Assembly (NCBI GenBank): GCA_963788055.1
Contig: CAWBFA010000002.1
Span: 186,001-250,000, forward strand
Origin: JACCTU01 sp963788055
GTDB lineage: Bacteria; Actinomycetota; Thermoleophilia; Gaiellales; Gaiellaceae
DNA: 64,000 nucleotides
Direction of reading: 5' to 3'
Part shown: positions 44,343 to 52,962 of the stretch, piece by piece
Layout of the letters: each line of letters opens with the position of its first letter
Position numbering within the stretch: position 1 is the first letter of the stretch
Notes under the pieces: model-generated
Databases searched by the model: none
What the model was told of the DNA's origin: nothing
What the model saw: the letters and a program-made list of their open reading frames with translations, nothing else
Program-made: the position numbers and the translations under genes

Positions 44343-44366
44343 CTCGAACCTGCCCGAAATGTGGTG

Positions 44367-45173
44367 TCAGAAGGATAGCAGTGCGATCCCGGCTGCGACG
44401 AGACCGGCCCCCGCCGCGCGCGCCCAACCGACCCGTTCGCGGAGCACGACCGCGGCCAGCGCGACGGCGATCACCACGCTCGTCTCGCGCACCGCTGCGA
44501 CTGGAGCCGCCTCGGCGCGGTCGAGCGCCAGGAGAACGAGGACGTATGCGAGCGTCGCCGCGACCGCGGCGGAGAGCGTGGCCCAACCGAGCTCGGACCG
44601 CAGGGCCGACCCGCCGCGGCGCCGCCAGATCGCGGCGAGGTAGACGACCCCGGGTATCCCGATCACGAGCTCGAAGTAGGCGAACGCGCTCGCGTGCTCG
44701 ATCCCGCGGTTGTCGAACAGCGTGTACCCCGCGATCCAGACGGCGATCACCGCCCCGAGCAGGACACCCCGACCTTCGGGATGTTTGAGCCCCCGAACGA
44801 GGAGCACGCCGGCACCGACGAGCAGGACGCCCGCGACCTCACCCATGGTCGCGCTCGCGATCCCGACGACGAGCACGAAGACGGGTGCCAAGCCGCGCGC
44901 AACGGGATACACGACGCTCAGCTCAGACCGCTCGTACGCGTACGCGAGGAAGGCGAAGTACGCGAGCTCGAACGCCGCCGAGCCCAGCGCCCACGGCCAC
45001 ACCTCCGGCTCCACGTCCCAGGTCAGCGCAGCGACGGGCGCGAACAAGACGACCGAGATGCCGAGCACGACAGCGGTCGCAGCCTGGACGTCACGCGCCC
45101 GCGCCAGCAGCAGGTTCCACCCGGCGTGCAGGAACGCAGCGGCGAGCGTCAGGCCGAGCGCGACGGAGCTCAT
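44367..45173 (-). CDS. EamA/DMT family transporter
   Basis: A 268-residue membrane protein with ten predicted helices in two EamA repeats. AFLHAGWNLLLARA near residue 14 and SELSVVYPVARGLAPV near 87 are family-like, as is the C-terminal ETSVVIAVALAAVVLRERVGWARAAGAGLV. Drug/metabolite transporters of this kind export small metabolites; the substrate is unknown. ATG 45173 overlaps the TGA of a relic dtd fragment (ATGA), hinting that a dtd gene once preceded it in the same operon. Confidence 0.88.
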   Translation of the reverse strand: MSSVALGLTLAAAFLHAGWNLLLARARDVQAATAVVLGISVVLFAPVAALTWDVEPEVWPWALGSAAFELAYFAFLAYAYERSELSVVYPVARGLAPVFVLVVGIASATMGEVAGVLLVGAGVLLVRGLKHPEGRGVLLGAVIAVWIAGYTLFDNRGIEHASAFAYFELVIGIPGVVYLAAIWRRRGGSALRSELGWATLSAAVAATLAYVLVLLALDRAEAAPVAAVRETSVVIAVALAAVVLRERVGWARAAGAGLVAAGIALLSF

Positions 45174-45230
45174 TCGAGAACGATCGTGGCCGGACCGTCG
45201 CTGACGAGCTCGGTGTGTACGGTCGAGTCG
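45170..45230 (-). pseudogene. Relic of the 3' end of a second dtd gene
   Basis: Translated on the minus strand, the last 17-19 codons before TGA 45170-45172 read TVHTELVSDGPATIVLE, which closely resembles the end of the intact Dtd 460 bases away (MVVELVNDGPVTIILDL). The DNA match is strongest over 31 bases (45182-45212 against 45646-45676, 28 identical). Upstream of this the similarity stops where the VOC gene begins on the other strand. It is too short to be a gene and is best read as the remains of a duplicated or displaced dtd. Confidence 0.6.
45182..45212. repeat. 31-base direct repeat, left copy flanking the VOC gene
   Basis: Matches 45646-45676 in the same orientation with 28 of 31 bases identical, the three differences being A/G or C/T changes. 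Both copies are the end of a dtd coding sequence on the minus strand. The pair brackets the VOC gene. The right copy is part of the intact dtd gene. Confidence 0.7.
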
Positions 45231-45634
45231 TGCAGCTCGAAGGCGTTCTCGAGACTGTCCTCTACTACGCCTCCGGCCAGGAGGAAGAACTCGCGCGGTT
45301 CTACGGCGAGGTGCTCGGCCTCCACGCAGTCGGCCGCGGCGGTCTGACGTTCCGCGTCGGTCCCGGCTTGCTGCTGCTCTTCGAAGCGGATCGATCGTCG
45401 GTTCAGTCCACGCCCCCTCCGCACGGCGCCCGGGGATCGATCCACACCTGCTTCCTCGCGTCCGCGGAGGACTACGAGCGTTGGAAGGTGCGCTTGGCAG
45501 ACGACGCCGTCCCGATCGTCGAGGAGATCGAGTGGGACAACGGCGTCAGGTCGTTCTACTTCCACGACCCTGCCGGGAACCTGCTCGAGATCGCCGACGG
45601 CGACCTGTGGCCCAAGGTTGCGAGACACGACTAG
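45215..45634 (+). CDS. VOC (glyoxalase/bleomycin resistance) superfamily protein
   Basis: About 139 residues from GTG 45215 (GTG 45230 gives 134). One VOC module pair: LETVLYYASGQEEELARFYGEVLGLHAV near the start, a LLLLFEAD strand, then RGSIHTCFLASAEDYERW and the end signature SFYFHDPAGNLLEIAD. Metal ligands would include His of IHTC and the final Glu. Such proteins are dioxygenases, isomerases or binding proteins; no specific reaction can be assigned. It is a lone + strand gene inserted between dtd-like sequence and dtd on the - strand, overlapping the intact dtd by 4 bases. Confidence 0.82.
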   Translation: MYGRVVQLEGVLETVLYYASGQEEELARFYGEVLGLHAVGRGGLTFRVGPGLLLLFEADRSSVQSTPPPHGARGSIHTCFLASAEDYERWKVRLADDAVPIVEEIEWDNGVRSFYFHDPAGNLLEIADGDLWPKVARHD

Positions 45635-46056
45635 AGGTCGAGGATGATCGTGACCGGGCCGTCGTTGACGAGCTCGACGACCATGCGAGAGCCGAACACG
45701 CCGGTCTCGACGGGGACGCCGAGCTCGCCTAGGGCCTGGCAGAACCGCTCGAAAAGCGGCTCGGCCTGCTCGGGCCGGGCGGCGCCTGCAAACGAGGGCC
45801 GGTTGCCCTTCTCGGTGTCCGCGATCAGGGTGAACTGCGAGACGACGAGTGCCTCGCCGCCGACGTCGATCAGCGAGCGGTCGAACTTCCCGTCCTCGTT
45901 CTCGAAGATCCTCAGCCGGGCGACCTTGCCGGCGAGCCGCTCCGCCGCGGCAGCTCCGTCACCGTGTGCCACGCCGAGGAGCACGCAGACCCCGGAACCG
46001 ATCTCGCCGCCGGGCGTCACCCGTGCCCTGGACACCCGCTGGACGACCGCTCTCAA
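45631..46056 (-). CDS. dtd: D-aminoacyl-tRNA deacylase
   Basis: Removes D-amino acids (and glycine from tRNA-Ala) mischarged on tRNA. The 141-residue protein shows MRAVVQRVSRARV, the active-site ALVVSQFTLIADTEKGNRPSF near residue 69 (SQxT motif), and the cross-subunit Gly-cisPro motif in NDGPVT near 132. TTG 46056 start, inferred. It is followed by the convergent VOC gene; it was probably once coupled directly to the EamA gene. Confidence 0.95.
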   Translation of the reverse strand: MRAVVQRVSRARVTPGGEIGSGVCVLLGVAHGDGAAAAERLAGKVARLRIFENEDGKFDRSLIDVGGEALVVSQFTLIADTEKGNRPSFAGAARPEQAEPLFERFCQALGELGVPVETGVFGSRMVVELVNDGPVTIILDL

Positions 46057-46102
46057 GCTCGATCAAGTATGGACGACAAGCTGCCTCGGAATCCCTACGG
46101 CC

Positions 46103-46121
46103 GCGGCCGCGAAGCGGCCGC
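46103..46121. terminator. Hairpin between the TPR gene and dtd
   Basis: A perfect 8-bp stem of G and C (46103-46110 with 46114-46121) with loop GAA, in the 125-base gap between the TPR-protein gene and dtd. A second imperfect hairpin (46144-46163) lies beside it. Neither has a long T-run in the gene direction, so termination is uncertain; no tRNA fold fits. Confidence 0.4.
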
Positions 46122-46181
46122 CTTTAGGGGTCTTCGCGCGTCGTGGATCCGCGCAAGCGGATTCGCGACTTGCGCAACTAG

Positions 46182-46535
46182 CTACGCCTCGAGGTCGCGG
46201 ATCCGCGCCTCGTAGTGCGCCGTGCCCGGGCTAAGGGAGGCGGCGAGCTTGTAGTGGCCGTTCGCCTCCTGCACCCGCCCCTGCTTCTCGAGCACGCGAC
46301 CGAGAGCGTAGTGGCCGTAGTCCTCGGTCGGGGACAGGTCGAGCAGCGCCCGAAACTCGGTCTCGGCCTCGTCCCAGCGCTGAAGCCGGAAGTACGCGAT
46401 CCCGAGCGCCTCGCGGATCGAGGCCTTGTCCGGCTCGCGCTTCTTCGCCTTCTCCAACGAGACGGTCGCTTGGGCCGGCATCCCCTTGCGGAGATGGGCT
46501 CGGCCTTGCTGGAAGAGGTCGTACGTGTCGCTCAT
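46182..46535 (-). CDS. TPR repeat protein
   Basis: A 117-residue soluble protein made of about three tetratricopeptide repeats: TYDLFQQGRAHLRKGMPAQA, then KASIREALGIAYFRLQRWDEAETEFRALLDLSP, then YGHYALGRVLEKQGRVQEANGHYKLAASLSP. TPR proteins are scaffolds. The partner is unknown. ATG 46535 overlaps the stop of the nucleotidyltransferase gene (ATGA), so the two are coupled. Confidence 0.85.
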   Translation of the reverse strand: MSDTYDLFQQGRAHLRKGMPAQATVSLEKAKKREPDKASIREALGIAYFRLQRWDEAETEFRALLDLSPTEDYGHYALGRVLEKQGRVQEANGHYKLAASLSPGTAHYEARIRDLEA

Positions 46536-47230
46536 GTCGCTGTGTTCAGGTACGGGAAGTTCTCCTCCACCAAGTCAAGCGGGTCCGTCAAATCGCGTGT
46601 TTTCCCGATCTCGATAGCGGAGACTGCGACCCCGGCCTCGATCGCGGCTTGGAAGGCACGGCCGAGCTCGTAGGGCGGCCGGTCGCGACAGAGGTGTGGG
46701 ACGACGTCGTCCGTGAGCAGCCAAAGGGGGGCAGCTCCGAGCGGGTTGGCCGGGTCTTCGTCCAGCACCGTCGTGACGACGCCGCCCTGCGACGCGACCG
46801 CATAGCGGTGCGGCGGCGCCGGCACCGGGTCTCGTCGAACTGCGAGCGCGGCCCGTCCCCGTGCCCCTTCGACGAAGCGGCCGACGTCACCGGCGCCGAA
46901 GACGGTGTCGGCCCCCGCGACCAGACATGGCGGCTCGGCACCCGCGGCGAGCGCCCTGACGACCGCGTCCGCCGACCCGTCCGCGCGAGGCTGGTCCGCG
47001 TAGCGAACCTCGAGGCCCCAGGCACTGCCGTCACCTGCGAGCGCGTGGACCTGCCCGGCGAGATGACCTGTGACGACGATCGCCCGCTCGATCCCGGCGG
47101 CCGCGAGCTCGCGGAGGAGCGTCCCGAGCACGGGCCGCCCGTCGATCGGCAGGACGGGTTTCGGCCAGCGCTCGGTGAGCGGGCGGAGCCTCCGCCCCTC
47201 CCCCGCCGCCATCACGATCGCGTGCGCCAC
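46532..47230 (-). CDS. NTP_transferase family sugar-phosphate nucleotidyltransferase
   Basis: A 232-residue Rossmann-like enzyme. AIVMAAGEGRRLRPLTERWPKPVLPI at the start is the classic NTP-binding G-x-G-x-R...PK motif; PCLVAGADTVF near residue 103 holds the metal-binding Asp; TRDLTDPLDL near 215 is a family-like end. Members make NDP-sugars from sugar phosphates (for example MurNAc-1-P uridylyltransferase or mannose-1-P guanylyltransferase); which sugar cannot be said. GTG 47230, 3 bases after the transglutaminase gene. Confidence 0.85.
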   Translation of the reverse strand: MAHAIVMAAGEGRRLRPLTERWPKPVLPIDGRPVLGTLLRELAAAGIERAIVVTGHLAGQVHALAGDGSAWGLEVRYADQPRADGSADAVVRALAAGAEPPCLVAGADTVFGAGDVGRFVEGARGRAALAVRRDPVPAPPHRYAVASQGGVVTTVLDEDPANPLGAAPLWLLTDDVVPHLCRDRPPYELGRAFQAAIEAGVAVSAIEIGKTRDLTDPLDLVEENFPYLNTAT

Positions 47231-47233
47231 CGA

Positions 47234-49447
47234 CTACGTGAGGCCGAGCGAGCGAACCGAGACGAGACCCCGGACGCGCTCCCACGTGGAGAGCTGGCGT
47301 CGCAGCGCGCGCTCGATGCGGCGCAGCTCGCGCCGAGCCCGGCGGGCTGCCTCCGCCGAGCTCTCCGGCGGCCCGTAGCGCGCTGCGTTCACGGCGTCGA
47401 CGAACGGCGCGACGTCGAGCGCCACCTCCCGCCGGAGGACCTCGCCCAACTCGGCGGGCGTCGCGCTCTCGGGGATCGTGATCTTCTGGTCGGCCAGGAA
47501 CTCCCCGAGCTCGCGCCGGCACGCGGCGGCAAGCTTGCGGGGATCGCTCGTCAGGAACCGCGCCCGGCGCAACGCGAGCTTGAGGAGGGCGATTCCGGCC
47601 GCGAGCCCCAGCGCTGCGAGCGCCAGCAGCCGCAGAAGGCTGCCCTCGTCGCCGCCGCTCGAGGTCCCGGCGATGTCCCCCGGGAGGTCGCGCCCGTCCG
47701 CGCCCCGGCCCACGTTGCCTCCGCGATCGAATCGCTCCGTGTCGAGCTTGTAGTCCGCCGCGTCGAGGCCCGCCGCGATCGCGGCCGACACCGCGGCGGC
47801 GTTGAAGCCGAGCGACGCCGCGCTGTAGGCGCCGTCGAGGTCGCCGCGGCCGGGAGTCGGGTCGAAGGGGACCCAGCCGTGGCCGCGGAACCACACCTCG
47901 ACCCAGGTGTGGGCGTCGTGGTCGGTCACGGTCCACCGGCCCTTGTCCTCGTCGTACGACCCGCTCGTGAAGCCGGCGCCCACCCGCGCGGGGATGCCGA
48001 GGTAGCGGAGCATCAGTGCCATCGCCCCCGCGAAGTGCTGGCAGTAGCCGCGATGCGTGCGCGTGACGAACTCGACGAGCGGCGGGAGGTCTCCCTTGGT
48101 GGTCGGATTCTGGTCGTAGACGTAGCTCTGACCGTTGCGGAACGAGGTCTCGAGCTCGACGACGGCCGCGTAGGGGCTCGGGGCGTCGCCCGCGATCGCG
48201 AGCGCGCGCCCGTACAGCGGCCGGTAGGAGCGCAGCGACGGGTTCTGGGCGAAGATCTGCTCCATCGCCTCCCGTCGGCCGGAGGACCCGAAGTGCGGCG
48301 ATGGCGGGGTCGAGGTGCGCGACTGCACGACGAGGTACCGGTCGAGGGCCCTGGGATAGATCGGGGCCGAGCGGGCGAGCTCCTGCGGGGACGGCCGCTC
48401 CGCGTAGCTCCATGACGTGTACGTCGTGCCGCGGGGAACGAATCCCGGGACGTACGCGGTTCCGGTCGACTGGTAGAGGACGAAGAGGTCGTCGTTCTCG
48501 ATCTCGTAACGGACAGGAACACTCGCTGCGATGAGCCGGTTGTCCTGCAACGCCTCGACCGTGACGCGGGCGCGGAGCTGCTGCTTCTCGTTGCGGGCGG
48601 CCGCGGGCAGCAGCGGGTCGATCAGCGGGTCCGGCTGCACCTCGAGCGTCGATTCCAGCCAGTAGTCGCCGTTGAAGACGTCGAGCGTCGTCGCGCGCCA
48701 GTAGCGGGAGATGGGCGGTGCCTCGATCGTCAGCACCGTTGTCTTGCGGTCCGGCCACGTCAGCGCGCCGTAGTTCGAGTCCCAGACGAAGCCGACGCTG
48801 ACCGGCAGTTCGCTCTTGCCGGAGGGCTCCCACGTCTCCCAGCTGAGGAACGCCGCCTTCGCGACTGCTGGCACCCCGGCGACCAAGGCCGCCGCGACGA
48901 CGACGACCGCCGCGGCGATCGCGCCTTGCCCCAGGCGTGCTGCGTTCGAGAGCCCGCAGAGGAGCATCAGCGCAGCGACGAGGATCACGGCGCCGCGGCC
49001 GACCGTGTTCGAGCTCGTCAGCAGCGTCGCGGGCCAGGCCGCACCCGCGACGAGCAGCCCGGTCGCGAGCACCGCGCGCCGCTCTGCGATCGCAAGGGAG
49101 ATAGCGAGCGTGAAACCGAGCACTGCGACGACGACGATCGAGTGCATGAGCGGTTGCCCCGCTGCGCCGAACGGGAGGGGAACGTCGTAGTAGAGGTAGA
49201 AGCCGTCGACGATCCGCCGCCACGCCTCCCGCGGCCACGCGGTTCCGGTCGCGTGGTGGAGCCCGAGGAGCACCGCGACCGGCACCGCCGCCAGCCGCAG
49301 ACGCCTCCGCGGAAGCAGGGCGGGCAGGATGCCGACGGCGATCGTCCAGAGCAGCAGGCTCCACGTCAGGGCTCCGTGCTCGAGCCGCAGCCAGCTCCAG
49401 GCGATCACGAGGGCGGCGAGCAGGCCGAGGGCCGCGGTTCTACGCAT
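47234..49447 (-). CDS. Transglutaminase-like membrane protein (TgpA-type)
   Basis: A 737-residue membrane protein. The N-terminal third has about seven transmembrane helices, then a long extracytoplasmic part with the DUF3488/TgpA layout. The transglutaminase-like triad is visible: Cys in RGYCQHFAGAMA near residue 452, His in DHDAHTWVEVWF near 497, and Asp in PFDPTPG near 512. After another helix near 600 comes a C-terminal cytoplasmic domain (DUF4129-like). ATG 49447 overlaps the DUF58 gene by 8 bases. With MoxR and DUF58 it forms the common moxR-DUF58-transglutaminase cassette of unknown exact function. Confidence 0.9.
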   Translation of the reverse strand: MRRTAALGLLAALVIAWSWLRLEHGALTWSLLLWTIAVGILPALLPRRRLRLAAVPVAVLLGLHHATGTAWPREAWRRIVDGFYLYYDVPLPFGAAGQPLMHSIVVVAVLGFTLAISLAIAERRAVLATGLLVAGAAWPATLLTSSNTVGRGAVILVAALMLLCGLSNAARLGQGAIAAAVVVVAAALVAGVPAVAKAAFLSWETWEPSGKSELPVSVGFVWDSNYGALTWPDRKTTVLTIEAPPISRYWRATTLDVFNGDYWLESTLEVQPDPLIDPLLPAAARNEKQQLRARVTVEALQDNRLIAASVPVRYEIENDDLFVLYQSTGTAYVPGFVPRGTTYTSWSYAERPSPQELARSAPIYPRALDRYLVVQSRTSTPPSPHFGSSGRREAMEQIFAQNPSLRSYRPLYGRALAIAGDAPSPYAAVVELETSFRNGQSYVYDQNPTTKGDLPPLVEFVTRTHRGYCQHFAGAMALMLRYLGIPARVGAGFTSGSYDEDKGRWTVTDHDAHTWVEVWFRGHGWVPFDPTPGRGDLDGAYSAASLGFNAAAVSAAIAAGLDAADYKLDTERFDRGGNVGRGADGRDLPGDIAGTSSGGDEGSLLRLLALAALGLAAGIALLKLALRRARFLTSDPRKLAAACRRELGEFLADQKITIPESATPAELGEVLRREVALDVAPFVDAVNAARYGPPESSAEAARRARRELRRIERALRRQLSTWERVRGLVSVRSLGLT

Positions 49448-50660
49448 GCGCTTCCTCCCGCAGCAGCACCGCTCCGAGCACGGACCGGAGGTCGTCGCCG
49501 CGGCGGACCACCGCGACGGGAACACCCGACGCCTGCAGCTTGAGCAAGCCCGGCTCACGCGAGGGACTGCCGCCCGCGAACGTCGGCGAGTCCACGAAGA
49601 CGACAGAGACGCGCCGCTGGGCGAGAGAGCGATGGACTACGCGATCGACGAGCCCGGCATCGAGCCGCGACGTCACGACCGCAAGCTCGAATGCCCGAGC
49701 CGCCGGGCCTGAGTCGTCGACGAGCAGCGCGGCGAGCGGCACCTGCCCCGTCGGTTCCACCGCGGCGAGCGTCTCGAGCGCCTGGCGCCACTCGCCGAGC
49801 GCCGTCTGCACCCGCACGACCTCCTGCCGAAGCGAGTTCACGACCAGAACTGCGCGCCGATCACGCACCACCTGCGTGCGGAGCAGCGAGCCGGCGACGC
49901 GAACCTGCGCGTCGAAGCTGTCACCCGCGACCGAGCGCGCGTCTGCGTCCAGCAGAATCGCCACCTCGTCGCGCGGCTCGTCCTGCAGCTCCTTGACCAT
50001 CAGCTGTCCGCGCCGCGCGGTCGTCTTCCAGTGCACCTTCCGGAGCGACTCGCCCTCCTCGTACTCGCGCACGCTGTGCACGTCGAAGCCCGAGGGCCTC
50101 CGGAGGAGAAGCCGTCGGCCGTTGTGCGCGCGCGGCCCGCTCTCGGAGAAGAGGAGGTCGAGGTCGACGATCCGCGGCAGCACGAGGAGCGCGCCCTGCT
50201 CGGGCAGCGGCACTCGGCCCTGCTCGAGCCCGAACGGGTCCTCGACGACGGCCGTCGCGTCATCGAGCGCGTAGCGCCCGCGCGGCACCGAGCTGAGGAC
50301 GTAGCGCCCGCGAAGCAGGCGGCCATCGCGGCGAAGCGGGATCCTGATCTCGCCGAGCCTCGCGAGCCGCTCGACGACGCTTACGGACGCGAGACCGAGC
50401 CGACCGCGCGGCTCGAGCTCGACGTCGACTTCCACGTCGTCCCCCTCGAAGTGATCTGCCGAGCTGGCCCGACGGCGGTACGCCATGGGGCGCGCCGCGG
50501 CGTGCACGCTGACCGCAGACACGAGCACAGCGACCAGGAAGCCGATCGCCACCGGGTAGAGCGCCTGGGAGCCGAACGCCCAGGCCGCGACGTACAGCGC
50601 GCCGCCGAGCACGAGCAGCAGGCGCCCGCGCGGGGTCAGCAGTGCCCCGGCCGACCTCAC
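49440..50660 (-). CDS. DUF58 domain protein
   Basis: A 406-residue protein with two N-terminal transmembrane helices (about 13-50), a beta-rich extracytoplasmic-like region, and the DUF58 signature DVHSVREYEEGESLRKVHWKTTARRGQLMVKE near residue 195, followed by a von Willebrand A-like fold with ILLDADA. It works with MoxR-type AAA+ ATPases, probably as a chaperone target or adaptor. GTG 50660. Its upstream gap of 142 bases holds copy A of the structured repeat, 12 bases from the start codon. Confidence 0.9.
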   Translation of the reverse strand: MRSAGALLTPRGRLLLVLGGALYVAAWAFGSQALYPVAIGFLVAVLVSAVSVHAAARPMAYRRRASSADHFEGDDVEVDVELEPRGRLGLASVSVVERLARLGEIRIPLRRDGRLLRGRYVLSSVPRGRYALDDATAVVEDPFGLEQGRVPLPEQGALLVLPRIVDLDLLFSESGPRAHNGRRLLLRRPSGFDVHSVREYEEGESLRKVHWKTTARRGQLMVKELQDEPRDEVAILLDADARSVAGDSFDAQVRVAGSLLRTQVVRDRRAVLVVNSLRQEVVRVQTALGEWRQALETLAAVEPTGQVPLAALLVDDSGPAARAFELAVVTSRLDAGLVDRVVHRSLAQRRVSVVFVDSPTFAGGSPSREPGLLKLQASGVPVAVVRRGDDLRSVLGAVLLREEAHA

Positions 50661-50672
50661 TTCTGGATGCCT

Positions 50673-50772
50673 GGGGCGCGAGACGCAAGCCAGGCAAGGA
50701 CGCAGGGAGCGTCCGTGCTTGACAGCACGGACGCGACTGAGGACGCGGCCTGGCGCAGTCGGCTCGCGTTCC
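50673..50772 (+). ncRNA. Structured RNA-like repeat element, copy A
   Basis: Read on the + strand it folds as three nested helices. P1: 50673-50682 with 50763-50772 (10 bp including two G-U). P2: 50689-50695 with 50748-50754 (7 bp). P3: 50709-50718 with 50725-50734 (10 bp, loop TTGACA). Between P2 and P3 lie two 13-base strands, AAGGACGCAGGGA and GACTGAGGACGCG, identical in copy B at 53892-53993, while helices P2 and P3 differ and still pair. It lies in the gap between MoxR and DUF58, antisense to them. The class is not one I recognise; a DNA-level repeat is the alternative. Confidence 0.6.
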
Positions 50773-50802
50773 AGGCGCCGGAGGGTGGGGTCGGTCGGGG
50801 CA

Positions 50803-51768
50803 CTAGACGGGGACTGGCGCCTTGTCGAGCGCGTCGCGGACGAGGTCGACGCTCGTCGTTCCAGCCGCGCGCGCCTCGGGCGCGACGATCATGCGATGCG
50901 ACAGCACGGACTCCGCGACTGCCTTCACGTCGTCCGGGGAGAGGTAGTCACGCCCGGCCGCGAGCGCCCGCGCTTTCGCCACGCGGACCAGTGAGATGCC
51001 CGCTCTGGGGCTCCCGCCGAGGTAGAGCCTCGTGTCCGCGCGCGTGTGGCGCAGGAGAGCGACGACGTAGCGGTTCACGCTCTCCTCGACGAAGATCGCC
51101 TGGGCCTCCGCGACGAGGGCGAGCACTTCCTGCCCGTTCGTGACCGGCTCGAGCGTCTCGAGCGGCGAGCCCGACGTCTGCTCGGAGAGCATCCGCGCCT
51201 CGTCGGCGAGCGTCGGGTACCCGATCGCGACGCGCATCGCGAAGCGGTCGAGTTGCGCCTCCGGGAGCGGGTAGGTGCCCTCGTACTCGATCGGGTTCTG
51301 CGTAGCCATGACCATGAAGGGCGGCGCGAGCTCGTACGAGACGCCGTCGACCGTGACCTGGCGCTCCTGCATGCACTCGAGGAGGGCCGACTGCGTCTTC
51401 GGTGAGGCGCGGTTGATCTCGTCGACCAGCAGGAGGTTCGCGAACACCGGACCGGGGCGGAACTCAAACTCGTTCTGGGCCTGGTTGAAGACGTTCACGC
51501 CGGTCACGTCCGAGGGCAGCAGGTCGGGGGTGAACTGCAGGCGCGAGAAGGAGACGTCGAGCGAGCGGGCGAGCGCCTTCGCGAGGGTCGTCTTCCCGAC
51601 GCCGGGCAGGTCCTCGATGATCAAGTGGCCCTCGGCGACCAGGCAGAGCACGACGAGCCGAAGGGTGTCCTCGGGCGCGTGTACCACCCGCTGCAGGTTC
51701 TCGACGACCGACGCGATCGTCCGCTGCGCGTCGCCGACGGTGACCGCGCGACTACCGACCGCGTCCAT
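50803..51768 (-). CDS. MoxR family AAA+ ATPase
   Basis: A 321-residue AAA+ ATPase. Walker A is DLPGVGKTTLAKAL near residue 55, Walker B LLLVDEINRASPKTQ near 115, sensor 1 ATQNPIEYEGTYPLPEAQLDRF near 157, and sensor 2 SPRAGISLVRVAKA near 268. MoxR proteins remodel partner proteins, usually a DUF58 protein encoded next door as here. ATG 51768 overlaps coaBC by 17 bases. Confidence 0.94.
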   Translation of the reverse strand: MDAVGSRAVTVGDAQRTIASVVENLQRVVHAPEDTLRLVVLCLVAEGHLIIEDLPGVGKTTLAKALARSLDVSFSRLQFTPDLLPSDVTGVNVFNQAQNEFEFRPGPVFANLLLVDEINRASPKTQSALLECMQERQVTVDGVSYELAPPFMVMATQNPIEYEGTYPLPEAQLDRFAMRVAIGYPTLADEARMLSEQTSGSPLETLEPVTNGQEVLALVAEAQAIFVEESVNRYVVALLRHTRADTRLYLGGSPRAGISLVRVAKARALAAGRDYLSPDDVKAVAESVLSHRMIVAPEARAAGTTSVDLVRDALDKAPVPV

Positions 51769-52921
51769 CGGTCTCCTCCAGCAGGCGGGCGACCTCGTCG
51801 AGGATCGCCCCTGCGACGGCCCGTTTCGGGGCCTTCTCGATCTGCCGTTCGCCGTCCGTGCCGATCAGCGTCACCTCGTTCTCCTCCACATCGAACCCGA
51901 TGTCATCTCGTGATACGTCGTTGAAGACGACGAGGTTCGTCTTCTTGTCAGTGAGCTTCCGGCGGGCGCGGTCGATTCCGCCCCCCGACTCGGCCGCGAA
52001 CCCGACGAGGAGCGGCCCGTCTTCGCGCTCGCCCAGCGCTTGCAGGACGTCGGTGGTCGGCTCGAGCTCGAGCGTCCACCCGGCGCGGTCCTTGCCCCGC
52101 TTGCCGGCGACGATCTCGGCCGGCCGATAGTCCGCGACGGCTGCGGCCATCACGACCACGTCTGCGCTTACTGCCCTAGCGAGCACCTCGCGCTCGACGT
52201 CCGCGGCGGTCGGCGTTTCGACGACGTCGATGCCCCCCGGCGCCGGCACGCCGAGGTTCGCAGCGAAGAGCGTGACCTCGGCGCCACGGCGGCGGGCTTC
52301 CTCGGCGACGGCGACGCCCATCCTGCCCGACGAGCGGTTGCCGACGAAGCGCACGTCGTCGAGCGGCTCGCGGGTGCCCCCGGCCGTGACGAGGACGCGC
52401 CGGCCGCGCAGCTGCTCGCGGTTCGCAAGCAGGGCGGCACACGCCTCGAAGATCTCCTCGGGCTCGGACATCCGCCCCACGCCCCACTCGCCTTCGGCCA
52501 TCTCCCCCTCGTCGGGACCGATCAGCTCGATCCCACGTGCCCGGATGACCGCCACGTTCACCTGGGTCGCCGGGCTGGCCCACATCCGCGGGTTCATCGC
52601 CGGTGCGACGAGGAGCGGCCCGCGGTGCGCAAGCGCAGCCTCGGTCACGAGGTTGTCCGCGATCCCATGCGCGAGCTTCGCCAGGGTGTTGGCGGTGAGA
52701 GGCGCGACCACGTAGAGGTCGGCGCGGGTCAGGTGCGCGTAGAGATCCTCCAGCGGCTCCCGTCTGGCGAGCGCGAAGAAGGTCTCCCGCCGCACGAACC
52801 GGTCGGCCCCATCGGTGACGAGCGGAACCACGTCGTGCCCAGCCTTGACGAGCAGCCGAACGAGCTCACACGACTTGTAAGCAGCAATCCCGCCCGTAAT
52901 CCCAACGAGGATCCGCGCCAT
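51752..52921 (-). CDS. coaBC: Phosphopantothenoylcysteine decarboxylase/phosphopantothenate-cysteine ligase
   Basis: Fused enzyme for two steps of coenzyme A synthesis. The 389-residue protein has the CoaC flavin domain with GITGGIAAYKSCELVR at the start, His of THLTRADL-like segment, PAMNPRMW near residue 108, and the CoaB domain beginning near 190 with VTAGGTREPLDDVRF, SSGRMGVA, and AAAVADYRP near 275. ATG 52921 gives the usual start (a GTG two codons earlier is possible). The order rpoZ-coaBC is conserved in Actinobacteria. Confidence 0.96.
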   Translation of the reverse strand: MARILVGITGGIAAYKSCELVRLLVKAGHDVVPLVTDGADRFVRRETFFALARREPLEDLYAHLTRADLYVVAPLTANTLAKLAHGIADNLVTEAALAHRGPLLVAPAMNPRMWASPATQVNVAVIRARGIELIGPDEGEMAEGEWGVGRMSEPEEIFEACAALLANREQLRGRRVLVTAGGTREPLDDVRFVGNRSSGRMGVAVAEEARRRGAEVTLFAANLGVPAPGGIDVVETPTAADVEREVLARAVSADVVVMAAAVADYRPAEIVAGKRGKDRAGWTLELEPTTDVLQALGEREDGPLLVGFAAESGGGIDRARRKLTDKKTNLVVFNDVSRDDIGFDVEENEVTLIGTDGERQIEKAPKRAVAGAILDEVARLLEETDGRGR

Positions 52922-52962
52922 CGCCACATTGTGCCGACAGGAAGCCGCCAGAAACGACCATC

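Noticed and set aside
45170..45628. 152-codon minus-strand open frame opposite the VOC gene
   Set aside because: Only its last 17-19 codons resemble a protein (the dtd relic); the rest is antisense of the VOC gene.
46122..46181. Possible tRNA in the dtd-TPR gap
   Set aside because: Only one short imperfect hairpin; no T-loop (GGTTCGAATC-like) or acceptor pairing can be drawn.
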